DNA from: Diphasiastrum complanatum
Lineage: Eukaryota > Streptophyta > Lycopodiopsida > Lycopodiales > Lycopodiaceae
Reading direction: 5' to 3'
Length of the DNA: 64,000 nt
NCBI GenBank assembly: GCA_029204225.1
Contig: CM055096.1
Location: forward strand, 4,124,014 to 4,188,013
Part shown: in pieces, positions 12,921 to 24,290 of the stretch
Position numbering within the stretch: the stretch's first letter is position 1
Layout: every line of letters begins with the position of its first letter
Translations under genes and position numbers: made by a program
The notes under the pieces: generated by a model
Databases searched by the model: none
Told to the model about the DNA's origin: nothing
The model's input: only the letters and a program-made list of their open reading frames with translations

Positions 12921-13996
12921 TGTAAAATTGTATAGACCAAGTTGACCAAGAAATAAAGGCTATCCAGTCTTCCATTCTTTTTGTATGAAACGTATTTTGA
13001 ATATTAGAGCTTATTACTCTAACTGATGAATTATGAGTGCAGGTATGATTACCTGAAGACAAGAAATGCAAATGCAACTATAGAGCAATGCTAACAGTTT
13101 GATACGCAGGTTCTAGAAATAGAATCTAATGATGAACCATTTGATGGTATGGCTTCTAACCTTTTCCTAAGGGTATGTGCAAGTACTAAGAAGAGTACCT
13201 GAAGAAAGAATCCAAAGAAGCTTCTTAAAGCTTAAAGACGGTACCTGAAGAAGGCTCAATCGAGTCTATAAAGAAGGCTCACTCGAGTCTATAAAGACTG
13301 GGAGAAGAAACCAAAGGACTGATCACCCTTTGTGTCACACTCCACTATGATTGGGGATGGGCAACCCCTAGAAAAAAGAGCCTAGGAATTGATGAAAATT
13401 ATGCAAGGTAAGATGGACATATACAAAGCCTTTCCCATGACATGAAAAACACTTTGGTGGATCCCAATGTTGTACACAAAGAAATATTCAACTTAAAAGT
13501 GACTAACATTGAATGTTAGGCTACCTACCTTCTATCCTTATCAATATGTAACTTACCTACTTTTCCACATGGCATGAAAGCCATAGGACACCTAGGAAAA
13601 TGGGCCCTCCTACTCCTCCCCTTTTGCTCTAACTAAGTGATAAACACTCTCTCATACCTATACACCTCACCCTCTCACTTTACTTATCCTAGACTCTCCC
13701 TTACACCTCTCACACTTATTTTGGACACCTCAGCCACTTCCTAAAGACTACACTTTTCCTATAAAAGGACTAACTTGCCCCTCTCCCCCACCACTACCCT
13801 CATCTTGGCCCCTCAGTGCTTCTGCTATTGTGTGAATGAATCTATGTGATGCAATTTTTTTTTTCTCAAGTTTTGATTTAAAATCTTAGTTGATTTTCAT
13901 TAAGTTGATTCGAGACTAGCTTATGTGAATGACAAAGCCAATTAGTTCTTTTGGCCTTTAAGAACTTAGGACAAACCTTCACCCCTCGAGTTCACA
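12921..13996 (+). repeat. LTR of chromovirus family P
   Basis: It begins TGTAAAATTG directly after the purine-rich stretch TCGAAGGGAA (12911-12920, polypurine tract) and ends GAGTTCACA at 13996. A TGGTATCAGAGC primer-binding site follows 3 bases later. Length is 1076 bp. U3 runs to about 13798, with TATAAAA at 13760-13766. R-U5 is about 13799-13996. The first half is related in layout to the family Q LTR (GAAGCTT...AAGCTTAAAGAC and TCTATAAAGAAGGCT words), so P and Q are related families. Between 12893 and 14120 it joins integrase to RNase H, as expected for two tandem elements sharing one LTR or for a one-LTR circle. Confidence 0.8.
13760..13800 (+). promoter_or_regulatory. Family P LTR core promoter
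   Basis: TATAAAA at 13760-13766 sits about 33 bp upstream of the point (about 13799) where homology with the separate R-U5 copy at 16631 starts. A pyrimidine-rich stretch (CCCCTCTCCCCCACCACTACCCT) lies between, like a plant Y patch. Confidence 0.6.
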
Positions 13997-13999
13997 GCT

Positions 14000-14011
14000 T
14001 GGTATCAGAGC
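14000..14011 (+). promoter_or_regulatory. Primer-binding site (tRNA-iMet type), family P
   Basis: TGGTATCAGAGC lies 3 bases after the LTR end. It is complementary to the 3' end of plant initiator tRNA-Met, the usual plant retrotransposon primer. It fixes the strand and the LTR terminus. Confidence 0.85.
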
Positions 14012-14119
14012 TTCCAGAGTTGAAGAAATTCCTCTATGTCCAGCATAGGGAGGACTATGGGTTTCTTGAAGGATCTTGGTTCTAAATGCTATAAGAATAC
14101 ATAGCTTATCTTCTTTGAA

Positions 14120-14752
14120 TAGATAACCTTTCTTTGTGGAAGTGGATGCAAGTTTAGACTGTATTGGGACAGTCTTAAACCAAGAAGGTCATGCTTTAGC
14201 CTTTGAAAGCAAACGACTTCAAGGGGCAGAAGTACAGTATGACATTTATGAAAAAGAACTTTTGGCCATTATTCATGCCCTTAAGTTATGGAAGCACTAT
14301 CTACTAGGAAATGATTTCCTAGTTAAAACAGATCATCAAAGCCTTAGGTACTTTCTCACCCAACAATTAATTCAAGAAAAACATCTAAAATGGGCTAATT
14401 ACCTTAGCAGTTTCCATTTTCGGCTACTCCATCACCCAGGAAAGGACAATAAGGTCGCCGATGCATTATCAAGAATCCCCAAGGTCAACCATATTTCTCT
14501 AGCATATCATAAAGATTTCCTTCCTATGAAAAGTATGTATGCTAGTGATTCCAACTTCCAGCATATCTTTGAAATACTTGAAAGAAATCAAAGTCATAAA
14601 GACTATGTTTTGAAAGAAGGATATCTATTCAAAGAAGATAAGCTATGTATTCCTATAGCATTTAGAGCCAAGGTCCTTCAGGAAACCCATAGTCCTCCCT
14701 ATGCAGCACATAGAGGAATCCCTTCAACTCTGGAAGCTCTGATCTCAAGCTA
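14120..14752 (+). pseudogene. Chromovirus family P RNase H domain and integrase zinc-finger start
   Basis: The gypsy RNase H is seen as EVDASLDCIGTVLNQEG, ALAFESKRLQ, YDIYEKELLAIIHALKLWKH, DFLVKTDHQSLRYFLTQQ and HHPGKDNKVADALSR, with the usual Asp, Glu, Asp and Asp positions. It is followed by the start of the integrase HHCC region (ETHSPPYAAHRGIPSTLEAL). The open frame runs for about 210 codons without a break and ends where the inverted R-U5 copy begins at 14753. Upstream, only about 110 bases of leader separate it from the primer-binding site, so gag, protease and RT are deleted. The next expected residues, KRFFYWP, lie at 11676, the left end of the integrase fragment. Confidence 0.9.
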
Positions 14753-14897
14753 TGAACTCGAGGGGTGAAGGCCTGTCCTAAGTTCTTAAGGGCCAAAAGA
14801 ACTAATTGGCTTTTCATTCACATAAGCTAGTCTTGAATCAACTTAATGAAAATCAACTAAGATTTTAAATCAAAACTTGAGAAAAAAAAAATTTGCA
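14753..14897 (-). repeat. Inverted copy of family P R-U5 end
   Basis: On the minus strand this is the last about 145 bp of the family P LTR, ending at GAGTTCA. The plus-strand text starts TGAACTCGAGGGGTGAAGG and stops at TTTGCAG, where plus-strand family Q LTR begins (14898). It forms an inverted repeat with 16684-16828. Confidence 0.85.
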
Positions 14898-16020
14898 GGC
14901 ATTGACACCTGTAGAACTAAGAATCTTCGATGAACCATGTTTGATGGTATTATGAACATTGACCTTTCTTTCAAGGGTTGTGCAGGAACACATGAACGTA
15001 CCTAAAGAATCTGAACAAGAATAAGAAGCCCTATGGGCTTAAGGACTGATCTCTCTTTGAGGGTATGTGCAGGTACTCGAGAAAGGCCAGAAGAACAAGA
15101 ATCGAATCAAGAAGCTTTCTAAGCTTAAAGACAGTATACAAAAAAGGCTTTTGACAAAGTCTATAATGAAGGCTTAGTAGAGTCTATAAAGAAGGCTTAT
15201 TTATAAGTCTATAATGAAGGCTTAGAGGAGTCTATATAGAATAGGACAAGGCTTAGGGTCTGATCACCCTAGTGAATTTTTCCACCATGATTGAGGACGG
15301 GCAGCCTCTAGAAAATAAGTGCCAATGACCATGACTGAGGATGGGCAACTTCTTAGAAAAAGGGCCTAGGAATCGATGGATATTATGCAAAAACAAGTTG
15401 GGCATATACCTTGGCTCTTCCATAGGATTATTGTACTTGGGTGAATTTCCAAGTTGTAACCATGTAAAATTATATGTAATTAAAAGTCAAGTTGGAACCT
15501 TGTACCACCTACCTCCCACCTACTTTTTCACATGCATTCTAGGCTAATTGACACCTAGAATGGGACGCACTCCTACACTCTCACTTCATGGCCAAATCAC
15601 CAAAATAACTCTCCCAAACTAGTACACATCACCCATTCACCCTCCCTGACTAAAACACCTCATCCATGCACTCCACTTCTCCCTAAGTCCAATTGGAGTC
15701 TCCCTCACACCTCATACACTTGAACTTGACACCTCACTCACTTTTGAAGGCCTCTCCACTCTCTATATAAGTGGAAATGCGCTCCTCTACTAGGAGGATG
15801 AAGGGATAATGCATCCACACTCTGTCATTTTATTGTTTGTTGTGTACAGGTGCTCTAGAGAAGAGGATTGAGGGAATACCTCAAGGAGACTATGTCATTT
15901 TTGTGATTGCAGGATTAATTGGAGCTCAAACCCTCGGATTTCTATCTCACTCTTAGATCACCACACCAACACACACACACTCTCTCTCCCTCTCTCACTT
16001 TCACCTTCTCTCGAAACTAT
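14898..16020 (+). repeat. Family Q LTR (plus), lacking its first about 160 bp
   Basis: It matches 9455-9925 and 11020-11675 in reverse complement, now as one continuous LTR. CTATATAA at 15763-15770 is the TATA box. CTCCTCTACTAGGAGGATGA follows it, then TGTTGTGTACAGGTGCTC and TTTGTGATTGCAGG. The copy diverges from the minus copy just after GAAACTATG (about 16021). It contains a partial internal repeat (ATGACTGAGGATGGGCA-like words near 15280 and 15330). Confidence 0.8.
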
Positions 16021-16073
16021 GGTATGCTCTTGAAACTGTTATCCATATGTTAGAATGGCTGATCAGTACTTTT

Positions 16074-16300
16074 GCATGTCATAGTATCTGTGGCCAGTTG
16101 TCTATGCATGTCAGATCTAGAGCTTGCATGTCAGTTTGGAAGCTTGCATGTCATAGCATTAGTGGCCTATTGTCTTTGCATGTCAGATCTAGAGCTTGCA
16201 TGTCAGTTTGGAAGCTTGCATGTCATGCCATCAGTGGCCTATTGTCTGTGCATGTCAGATCTAGAGTTTGCATGTCAGATTTGAAGTTTGCATGTCATTT
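16074..16300 (+). repeat. 72-bp tandem repeat built from GCATGTCA words
   Basis: Three consecutive 72-bp units start at 16074, 16146 and 16218, with a fourth partial at 16290. Each carries three GCATGTCA octamers plus AGATCTAGAGCTT and TTTGGAAGCTT. Because 72 is a multiple of 3, overlapping frames stay open and give 24-residue repeats, but I do not think they are translated. Confidence 0.95.
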
Positions 16301-16630
16301 CATGACTGTTGCATGTCAAAAATCTATGAACCCTTATGATTGCATGCAAAGAATCTATGAACCCTTATGATAGCATGTAAAGAATCTAAGATCGCATGAC
16401 AAGAATCTAAGATCCAACATGATTGCATGTTGGAAAGATTATGACTGATGAAGAAATTTCTATGCTTTTGTTAAGCTAGATATGGAATTAAGAACAAGGA
16501 ATATGAAGTAAGTTTATGTAAGTTGATGTTCCTACGTCTGAGATCCCTATTGGAATCCATTGTATATGTGATTGGCATTCGCCAATTGGATTTGCATAAT
16601 GATAAGAAAAGAATCCTTCGAGGGGGGGTC

Positions 16631-16828
16631 CCCATCTTGACCCCTCCGTGCTTCCGCTATTGTGTGAATGAATCTATGTGATGCAAAAAAAAAAATTCTC
16701 AAGTTTTGATTTAAAATCTTAGTTGATTTTCATTAAGTTGATTCGAGACTAGCTTATGTGAATGAAAAGCCAATTAGTTCTTTTGGCTTTTAAGAACTTA
16801 GGACAGGCCTTCACCCCTCGAGTTCACA
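16631..16828 (+). repeat. Complete extra copy of family P R-U5
   Basis: It matches 13799-13996 from CATCTTG through GAGTTCACA, with the same length (196 bp from CATCTTG in both) and few differences. The U3 promoter part is absent upstream, and no primer-binding site follows: the next bases (ATTCTATTACG) are unrelated. Confidence 0.85.
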
Positions 16829-18114
16829 ATTCTATTACGTGTGCTAGGTCTAGACATTAATCCCAATACGTATATGCACCAACCTCAGCTCAAGAAGATT
16901 GAGCTACTCCAAATATTGTCCAGTAAACATACATATTAATGTGAGAGATGTGAATAAGATTTATGAGATTGGTCTAGATAGTTATGATATTTCAACTTCA
17001 AAATCAATGGGACTTTGTTGTATTTGCTTATCTCCCATCATCTTCGGATTTGTTTCAACAATCATAGTGATGTATGATTCAATTTATGAATGTGTCGATG
17101 CTTCGTACTGATGCTTAATTGTTAAAAAATCTCAGTAGTAATATCTTATTGTTTTTTGAGATCCTCTCAATTCTGTTTATTATAATGCTAGAAAAAAATT
17201 GACGTTATTTTGTACAATTTAGCTTTGAAGACACAGTTCAGTTGGATTGTTCTCTGCTATATTGTTGCTAGTCTCAAAGTATTTCATTTTGACCTCATGA
17301 TGATTTTGGTTGTTGTAGGTCTTGATGCATGTCATAAGTAGTTTTTTGTGTCACATATATGTTCAAATCTTTCAAAGAAAAGTCTCTCACCTTTATTGTG
17401 GATTGAATGTTTATATAGATATAGTAGTTTATGTCGCTTGTGAATTTTATTCAAGGAGGATGTCCTATCATTTTTCTTACTAACTTATGTACAATTTTTT
17501 TGTTTTTGGAATATTGTACTAACATTTTAGCTCCATATGCTTGAATGTCCAAAAGTGAATAGGACAGTGGCTTCTCTTTGTGCATGCATACTACAATTTA
17601 CTAGGCAGTAGGCAGAGTTAAAGTTGAATCTTTTTCTCTTTTAAGAGCATGGATATCATACCAAGATATAAGTGTCTTTCTCTTGTAAGTGCATGCATAT
17701 TTATTATGGTTATCACTTTGTATTATTTGCAACTTGGTATTACATATTCATACTCCAATAATATGCTTTTACATTAAAATGCTAAGAAAAATCATCAATT
17801 TAAATGCATCTATTCTTTGATTGTCACTTGCCTCTTTGAAGATCTCTATAATCTTTTCATTGTGATATTTCATGTAAGATTTGAAAGATATTTGCCACTG
17901 GAAGATGTTCCTTATTGATATTGTTTTTGATGACTCTCAATTAAAATCTTTTGGAATATTTAGTATGCATAAAACCACACCATCAACATATAAGAGTATG
18001 GATTTAGAGAAAATGTGCACAAACATGATAGATAGCAAGATAGATACTAGAGAAAATTTAATAAATGCAAATGGCAAAAAGCTCGCTCGAGGCCCACCCC
18101 CCCTTGCATGATCA
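16829..18114. other. Non-coding, nothing recognised
   Basis: AT-rich sequence without family motifs on either strand. A 76-codon frame at 17881-18111 runs into the copia fragment downstream; I cannot assign it. Confidence 0.4.
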
Positions 18115-19413
18115 AAAGGAAGGATATCTTGATTGCAAAAGATAAAAGGCAAGGGAAGTTGTTCAAACTAAAGGGCTTGTATTATTGCAGCAAATTGTGA
18201 CTGGCCTTCCAAGATCTTTAACTAGCATCAATCGTGTTTGTGAGTCTTGTGCTTTGTCAAAGTCACATAGACTACCTTATAGTAGATCTACATCTAGATC
18301 TACAAAGCCTTTTCAAGCGGATATTCATGGAATTACTACAATCAGCAATAGTGGAGCTAAGAGTATGTAACTTTCATTGATGATTTTAGTAGATTTTGTT
18401 GGATCTATCTACTAAAGTGCAAAGATGAAGTCCATGATGTCTTTGTTAAGTCCAAGAATGCAAGGGAGAACCAATTTTCTACAAAGATCAAATGCTTGAG
18501 GAGTGACAATGGTGGAGAGTTCATATTTGCCAAGTTTAAGGTTTTTTTTATGAGCATGGGATCAAGAGGGAGTATATGACACCAAGGACCCAGAACAAAA
18601 TGGAGTGATCGAGAGGAAGAATAGGACTTTATGTGAAAGTGCTAAATCCATGAGGTTAAGTGCTAACCTTGATAAGCCATTTTGGGATCAAGCTTTGTTT
18701 TGTGCTAATTTCTTGTGCAATAGGTGGCAAAGAGCTATTTTGGATGGAAGGACACCTTTTGAGAAGCTATTCAAGAAGAAGCTGAGTGTCAACTTTCTTA
18801 AAACTTTTGGATGCACATGCTATGTCAACATAACTCTTGATGATAGTACCAAGGAGGATCCATCTTCAAGAAAAGGTATATTTGTTGGATATAGTGAGGT
18901 GAGTAAAGCCTACAAGGTTTACATTCCTACTACTAATAAGGTGATTGTTGGTAGAGATGTCATTTTTGATGAGGGGAATATTCCAAACTGTCTTCAAGTG
19001 ATGATGGTCTGGATGGATCTAACATTTTTTATATTGTTGTTGATAGATCCTACTTTAGATGGTGATGATGAAGGACCTTCATGAAGTCGAAAGCCAAGGA
19101 GAACATCAAGGGAAAGGCAAATGCTTTCAAGGCGCACATATGATGAGAAGGGTAAGCAAGTGGAAGTGACTCATTTTGCTTTTCTCACATCTTTTGGTGA
19201 ATCTTCTTGTGTAGATGATGCTACGCAAGTAGATGGATGTTTTCATGATTTTCCAGAAACTAATGGATCTAGAAAAGAGGTCTTAATCAATGGCTTTCAT
19301 GGTCAAGTGGAAGATCAAGAGGTTGATCTGAAAGGGCTTCAACAAAATGAAAGGAAAGATGACAATTTGGAGCTAGTCAAAAGCATCAAAGGAGAGTCAA
19401 TTGGAAAAGATAC
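18115..19413 (+). pseudogene. Ty1/copia integrase remnant
   Basis: Same copia family as 1331-2865. Pieces in order: protease/pre-integrase link (KDKRQGKLFKLKGLYYC), pre-integrase (RVCESCALSKSHRLP), core fragments (TFIDDFSRFCWIYLLKCKDE, RSDNGGEF near 18510), then QNGVIERKNRTLCESAKSMR with the catalytic Glu (about 18600), FCANFLCNRW, FLKTFGCTCYVNITLDDSTK and GIFVGYSEVSKAYKVY. The linker MLSRRTYDEKGK follows at 19121 and the copy ends near 19413 before RT. There are several frameshifts. A family P R-U5 copy abuts it on the right. Confidence 0.85.
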
Positions 19414-19534
19414 TATTTAAAATCTTAGTTGATTTTCATTAAGTTGATTTGAGACTAGCTTATGTGAATGAAAAGCCAATTAGTTCTTTTGGCCTTTAAG
19501 AACTTAGGATAGGCCTTCACGCCTCGAGTTCACA
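19414..19534 (+). repeat. 5'-truncated copy of family P R-U5
   Basis: It begins inside the R-U5 segment (ATTTAAAATCTTAGTTG) and ends at CTCGAGTTCACA, the LTR terminus. The left neighbour is a copia fragment and the right neighbour is the SWIM domain of a transposase, which it cuts off. It is the fourth copy with the same right end. Confidence 0.85.
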
Positions 19535-22500
19535 AGAATGTAGTTGATATGCTTGCATGCAAGGTAAGGTTTTCCAGTTCTTTCTCGCCTTTGAAAATCT
19601 TGACATGAACAAGAAGGATTCTCTGAGATATGTACATCATAAGCTTCATGTTGCTTAGCTGAATTTTTTATTTCCAATGAGAACACCTCATGCTCAAAAT
19701 GTTTCAACACTGTCACTGATAATACTTTAGCTTGTAGTCTCAAAGCCAAATCTATTTTTTTTGAAGCCTCATTGGATATTCCTATTCGGATGCGGGTACT
19801 TCTTTGACTACTTTCTAGAAGATTGACTCGTTCAGCAGTAGCTAGAACAAATCCAGCTCTTTCTAACATCTCCTTCTCCTCACATAACAAGTTTGTTCCT
19901 TTTTGTACTGGCCATATAGAAGGTAGTTCAGGTTGTCCACAAACAATTAATGAGCATGGTCTCCATGTGTGGTCCACGCTATCATTACAAAAACACATAA
20001 ACTGTTTTGTTTTACCACCACTCCATTCATGCATTCCCAAAAAGCAAGGGGCTGGGTGTCCTTTGAGCTATTTTTTTATTTGCTTTTGGCACTTTCTTGT
20101 TGGAGCTCCTGGCCATCCCATACACTTTACTTTGCTTCCTGATTTGGTTCTACGTATCGCCCAGAGTGTGTCATGTACATCTGTGTCCTTCACAATACTC
20201 AATGTGCTTGTTGTAGATCCTCCTTGAAACGTTTGTTCCTTCTATGTAGCCTCCACATTTATAGGCTCTACATCGGGAATCTACATTGGAAAATCGTAGA
20301 TGTCTACCACCATGTTGTCGAGGCCTATTCACATTCACATATTCTGGCCTATGTGAACTATTGGCTTTGACGTCCACAAAAATGGCCGGATTTTGTTTTC
20401 TATGGGAAGTGATCCGATCACCCGATGGGCCTGGTTTACTGTACATTGGTGTCCCACCAACTGCATCAGAGACCACTTTACCTGCTATAGATGGGCTAGG
20501 TGTGATGTTGGTTCTAGTCGTGGCTTGTCAATAAGAGCCTCCAAACTAGGGCCAGTTCCAATATGCTTGCCTTGCACAAAAGCATATTGCTTGGTGCTTT
20601 GCAATAGTGCATTTGCTAGATCAATAAATACAGCGTCATAAAGGCTGATTTGCAATTTATTACCCTCACCTACCAACCAACTAGCATGCTTTGACTCCGT
20701 CAAATTGGTTAGAGGTGTAATGGGGATGTCTGCAATGTCGCTGGCCTGAATCGATGTTAAAAAAACATTGATTAGAGGTGTACTAGAGATGTCTATAAGG
20801 TCGTTGGCCTGAATCAATGTTAAAAGAAATGATAGACATTGCATCAACTTATAGAAGACCAAGATATTTGACCACAATAAAATAGCATGAACCAGACATC
20901 TTATCCCAATTAGAAGATGTTGCCAGTGTGCATAACGTACATTCCACCAACTCAACCAGCTATCCAATGCAGGCAAATTAGCATCTGCTACCTTTCCACA
21001 GGCCCACCATGCTCTAATAAATCTGAATTACGACAAAGCTTCATCTACTGTTGTCGCATTCTTCCACTTGCGACATTTATTCTTGTGTTCATCTTGATAT
21101 TTCTTGAATATATATTGAGTGGTGTGTATTTGAAGACTTTTCTCCCAATGGAAGAGACAAGATCTCTCGCGACCGTGTAAAATATTTTCTGGTCCTCCAT
21201 TGTATACTGCACGAATTGCTTTCCAATTTGCTTGCTTTTCGTCTGCCATAAAGCCATGGAAGTCAGCCTCTTTGAAGCCCTTTTGAGTTACTGTAATGTT
21301 TAGCATCCTCCAGAATAGTATTTGTGCCTCTGTGTCTTCTTCTTTCATCTCGCAAGTTGCAATTGTCGTGAGATCTTGAACACTATTAACAAATAAACAA
21401 ATGTCTATAGAATTTTTGCAAAACATCTTAAGGCATAAATTTGCATTTATAGGATGTGAATGACTACATGGTTGTCATAAGTGAACAACACAAATATATA
21501 ACAATATGTATACATATGTTACCTTGGCACATATACATGTGCTGCCATGGTTGCCCATTCTTGTACATGTCTGACATGGTCAAAGCACACCCATGACCTT
21601 CTCAAGTCACCATCTCCTGTGCATGCCATCCGGTTGACAAGGTCAACACCTGATGCTGGTCCTATTGTGGACATTTTAAACACAAAGCAACGTTCATTAT
21701 CATCTTTGCATTGCCTTGGAAATCTATTGCCGTGGAAAAATTTGTAAATACACAATCTTTTCAACTCCAATAAACTTGTTTCCATGCCCTTTCCAACAAC
21801 ATTTTTTTTGTTGTCAGTGACGATTCTCTTGATTTTGTAAAAACAAACCAATAGCTTAGACTAGACCACTCATTATAAGCACATACATAACGATTAAAAT
21901 CTTCAACATAATTGTTTGAACACAATTTCCCATACGCACCTATTGGTTTGCACCAATGATTGCATTTCTCACAAGAGTTCTACTAGTTGTTGGTGACTCA
22001 TTTCAAATTTCTCACAATTTTCATCTCTTGTCACAGCCTTAATAACAAGCTCCTTTGCGACCTCCATTTGTATCTTTCTAGGGCCAGCATTACTATTAGT
22101 TGCAACTATAGTGTCAACCAAGCATTTTGTTTTTGCTATTGCAAAACGAGAAGAACTTGCTCGAAGAACGTGATTATGGAAACCTTGGTATATCATTACC
22201 CTAGTGAAACTGTTGTCACTTGGCATACAGTAGTACACACATGTTGCACAAGCTTGTGTGCAAACTGGCCATTTCTTGCAATAAAAACATTCTAATGTTC
22301 CATAACCATCTGAAGAACAACCCGAATGAGGTCTGGTTTTAAGCTCACCAGACCAACATTGTCGATTTTGTGCACCGGAGAGCATGTGAGCTCCACAAAT
22401 TCCATTCATGCACTCAAATACACCATCGCAATAGCTTTTGCAAACAGTGCCTGGAAAATAAACAGTTGTTGTCATTGGTTTTGTCCAACAATGACCATCG

Positions 22501-22990
22501 TAACATTGTTCCATCCCTCTCATTGGGGAGTTGCCACTCACATGAAGTGCAAGCAATTCAAACACAATATTTCCATTGTATTGAGTAGGTAGCTCGTTTA
22601 CTTTCTGGACTATGCTACATTGCATAAGTAGTTTTCCAGGTAAATTGCTCCTAGGGTTGTCTTTTAAAACTTTTTCTACGATACTTTTGTCATTGTGTTG
22701 AACACCCTTGTCTTCAATGTCAAGTTCCTCACACAGGTCAATGACAACTATGGGCTTTTGGACACTTTCCGTGGCAAGTGTTGTAACAACAACCAAATAA
22801 ATAGATGACAAAGTTTTGTCTAGAATGTAGTAACTGAGAGAGCCAAAGCCTTCCATAGTTTGCATTTTTAAGAGGTCATTTTGCATCTCCTGAGTCGTTA
22901 TCATAGCAAATACCTCAATATCACTAGACGGGTGATTCATTCTATCCTCCAGAGTCTTGGAATCCAGCACTGCACGACCTCTCTTTTTTG
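19535..22990 (-). pseudogene. MULE-like transposase pseudogene with SWIM zinc finger
   Basis: The layout resembles plant MULE/SWIM transposases. On the minus strand the parts are: an N-terminal region (22990-21970) with a Cys/His-rich segment ending HNHV; a region with CEKCNHWCKPIGAYGKLCSN, EWSSLSYWFVF and HGNRFPRQCKDDNERCFVF (about 21980-21700); an intron; then a MULE-like core (FHGFMADEKQANWKAIRAVY, RERSCLFHWEKSLQIHT, about 21260-21110); and a SWIM finger (CSCQDF ... CKHINYILV, about 19660-19540). A GT-AG intron is supported at 21532-21383: AAG|GTAACA on the donor side and TTAATAG|TGTTC on the acceptor side keep the frame. Frameshifts lie near 21985, 21775 and around 21030-20480. The C-terminus is cut by the R-U5 insertion at 19534. 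The start codon is not resolved. Confidence 0.75.
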
Positions 22991-24118
<1,128 letters not shown>

Positions 24119-24290
24119 CCCATAAGCAATTCAATTTATTAACTGAGTTGTGGCCTGCCTAGCTAACTTAATTGAAAATGGATTCAATATCACATGTGTT
24201 TAATTTTCTATCATGCATGACTTTAAGTCCAGTCATTTGTAGGTTATGATGCACGGGTACCATAACGTCCCAATGACTCATTTATTGGAA

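Noticed and set aside
14000-14011. TGGTATCAGAGC as part of a tRNA gene (also 25470, 33150, 61716)
   Set aside because: Only the 3' complement of initiator tRNA is present; no cloverleaf or A/B boxes. These are primer-binding sites.
16074-16300. CRISPR-like array because of regularly spaced short repeats
   Set aside because: Units are contiguous tandem repeats with near-identical spacers, in a plant retrotransposon context; no cas genes.
16047-16370. Two overlapping frames giving 24-residue Cys/Leu-rich repeats
   Set aside because: A 72-bp repeat stays open in frame by arithmetic; there is no start context, and the sequence sits in LTR-derived DNA.
19823-21180. Plus-strand frames over the transposase region
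   Set aside because: The minus strand carries clear SWIM and MULE motifs; the plus-strand frames are shadows.
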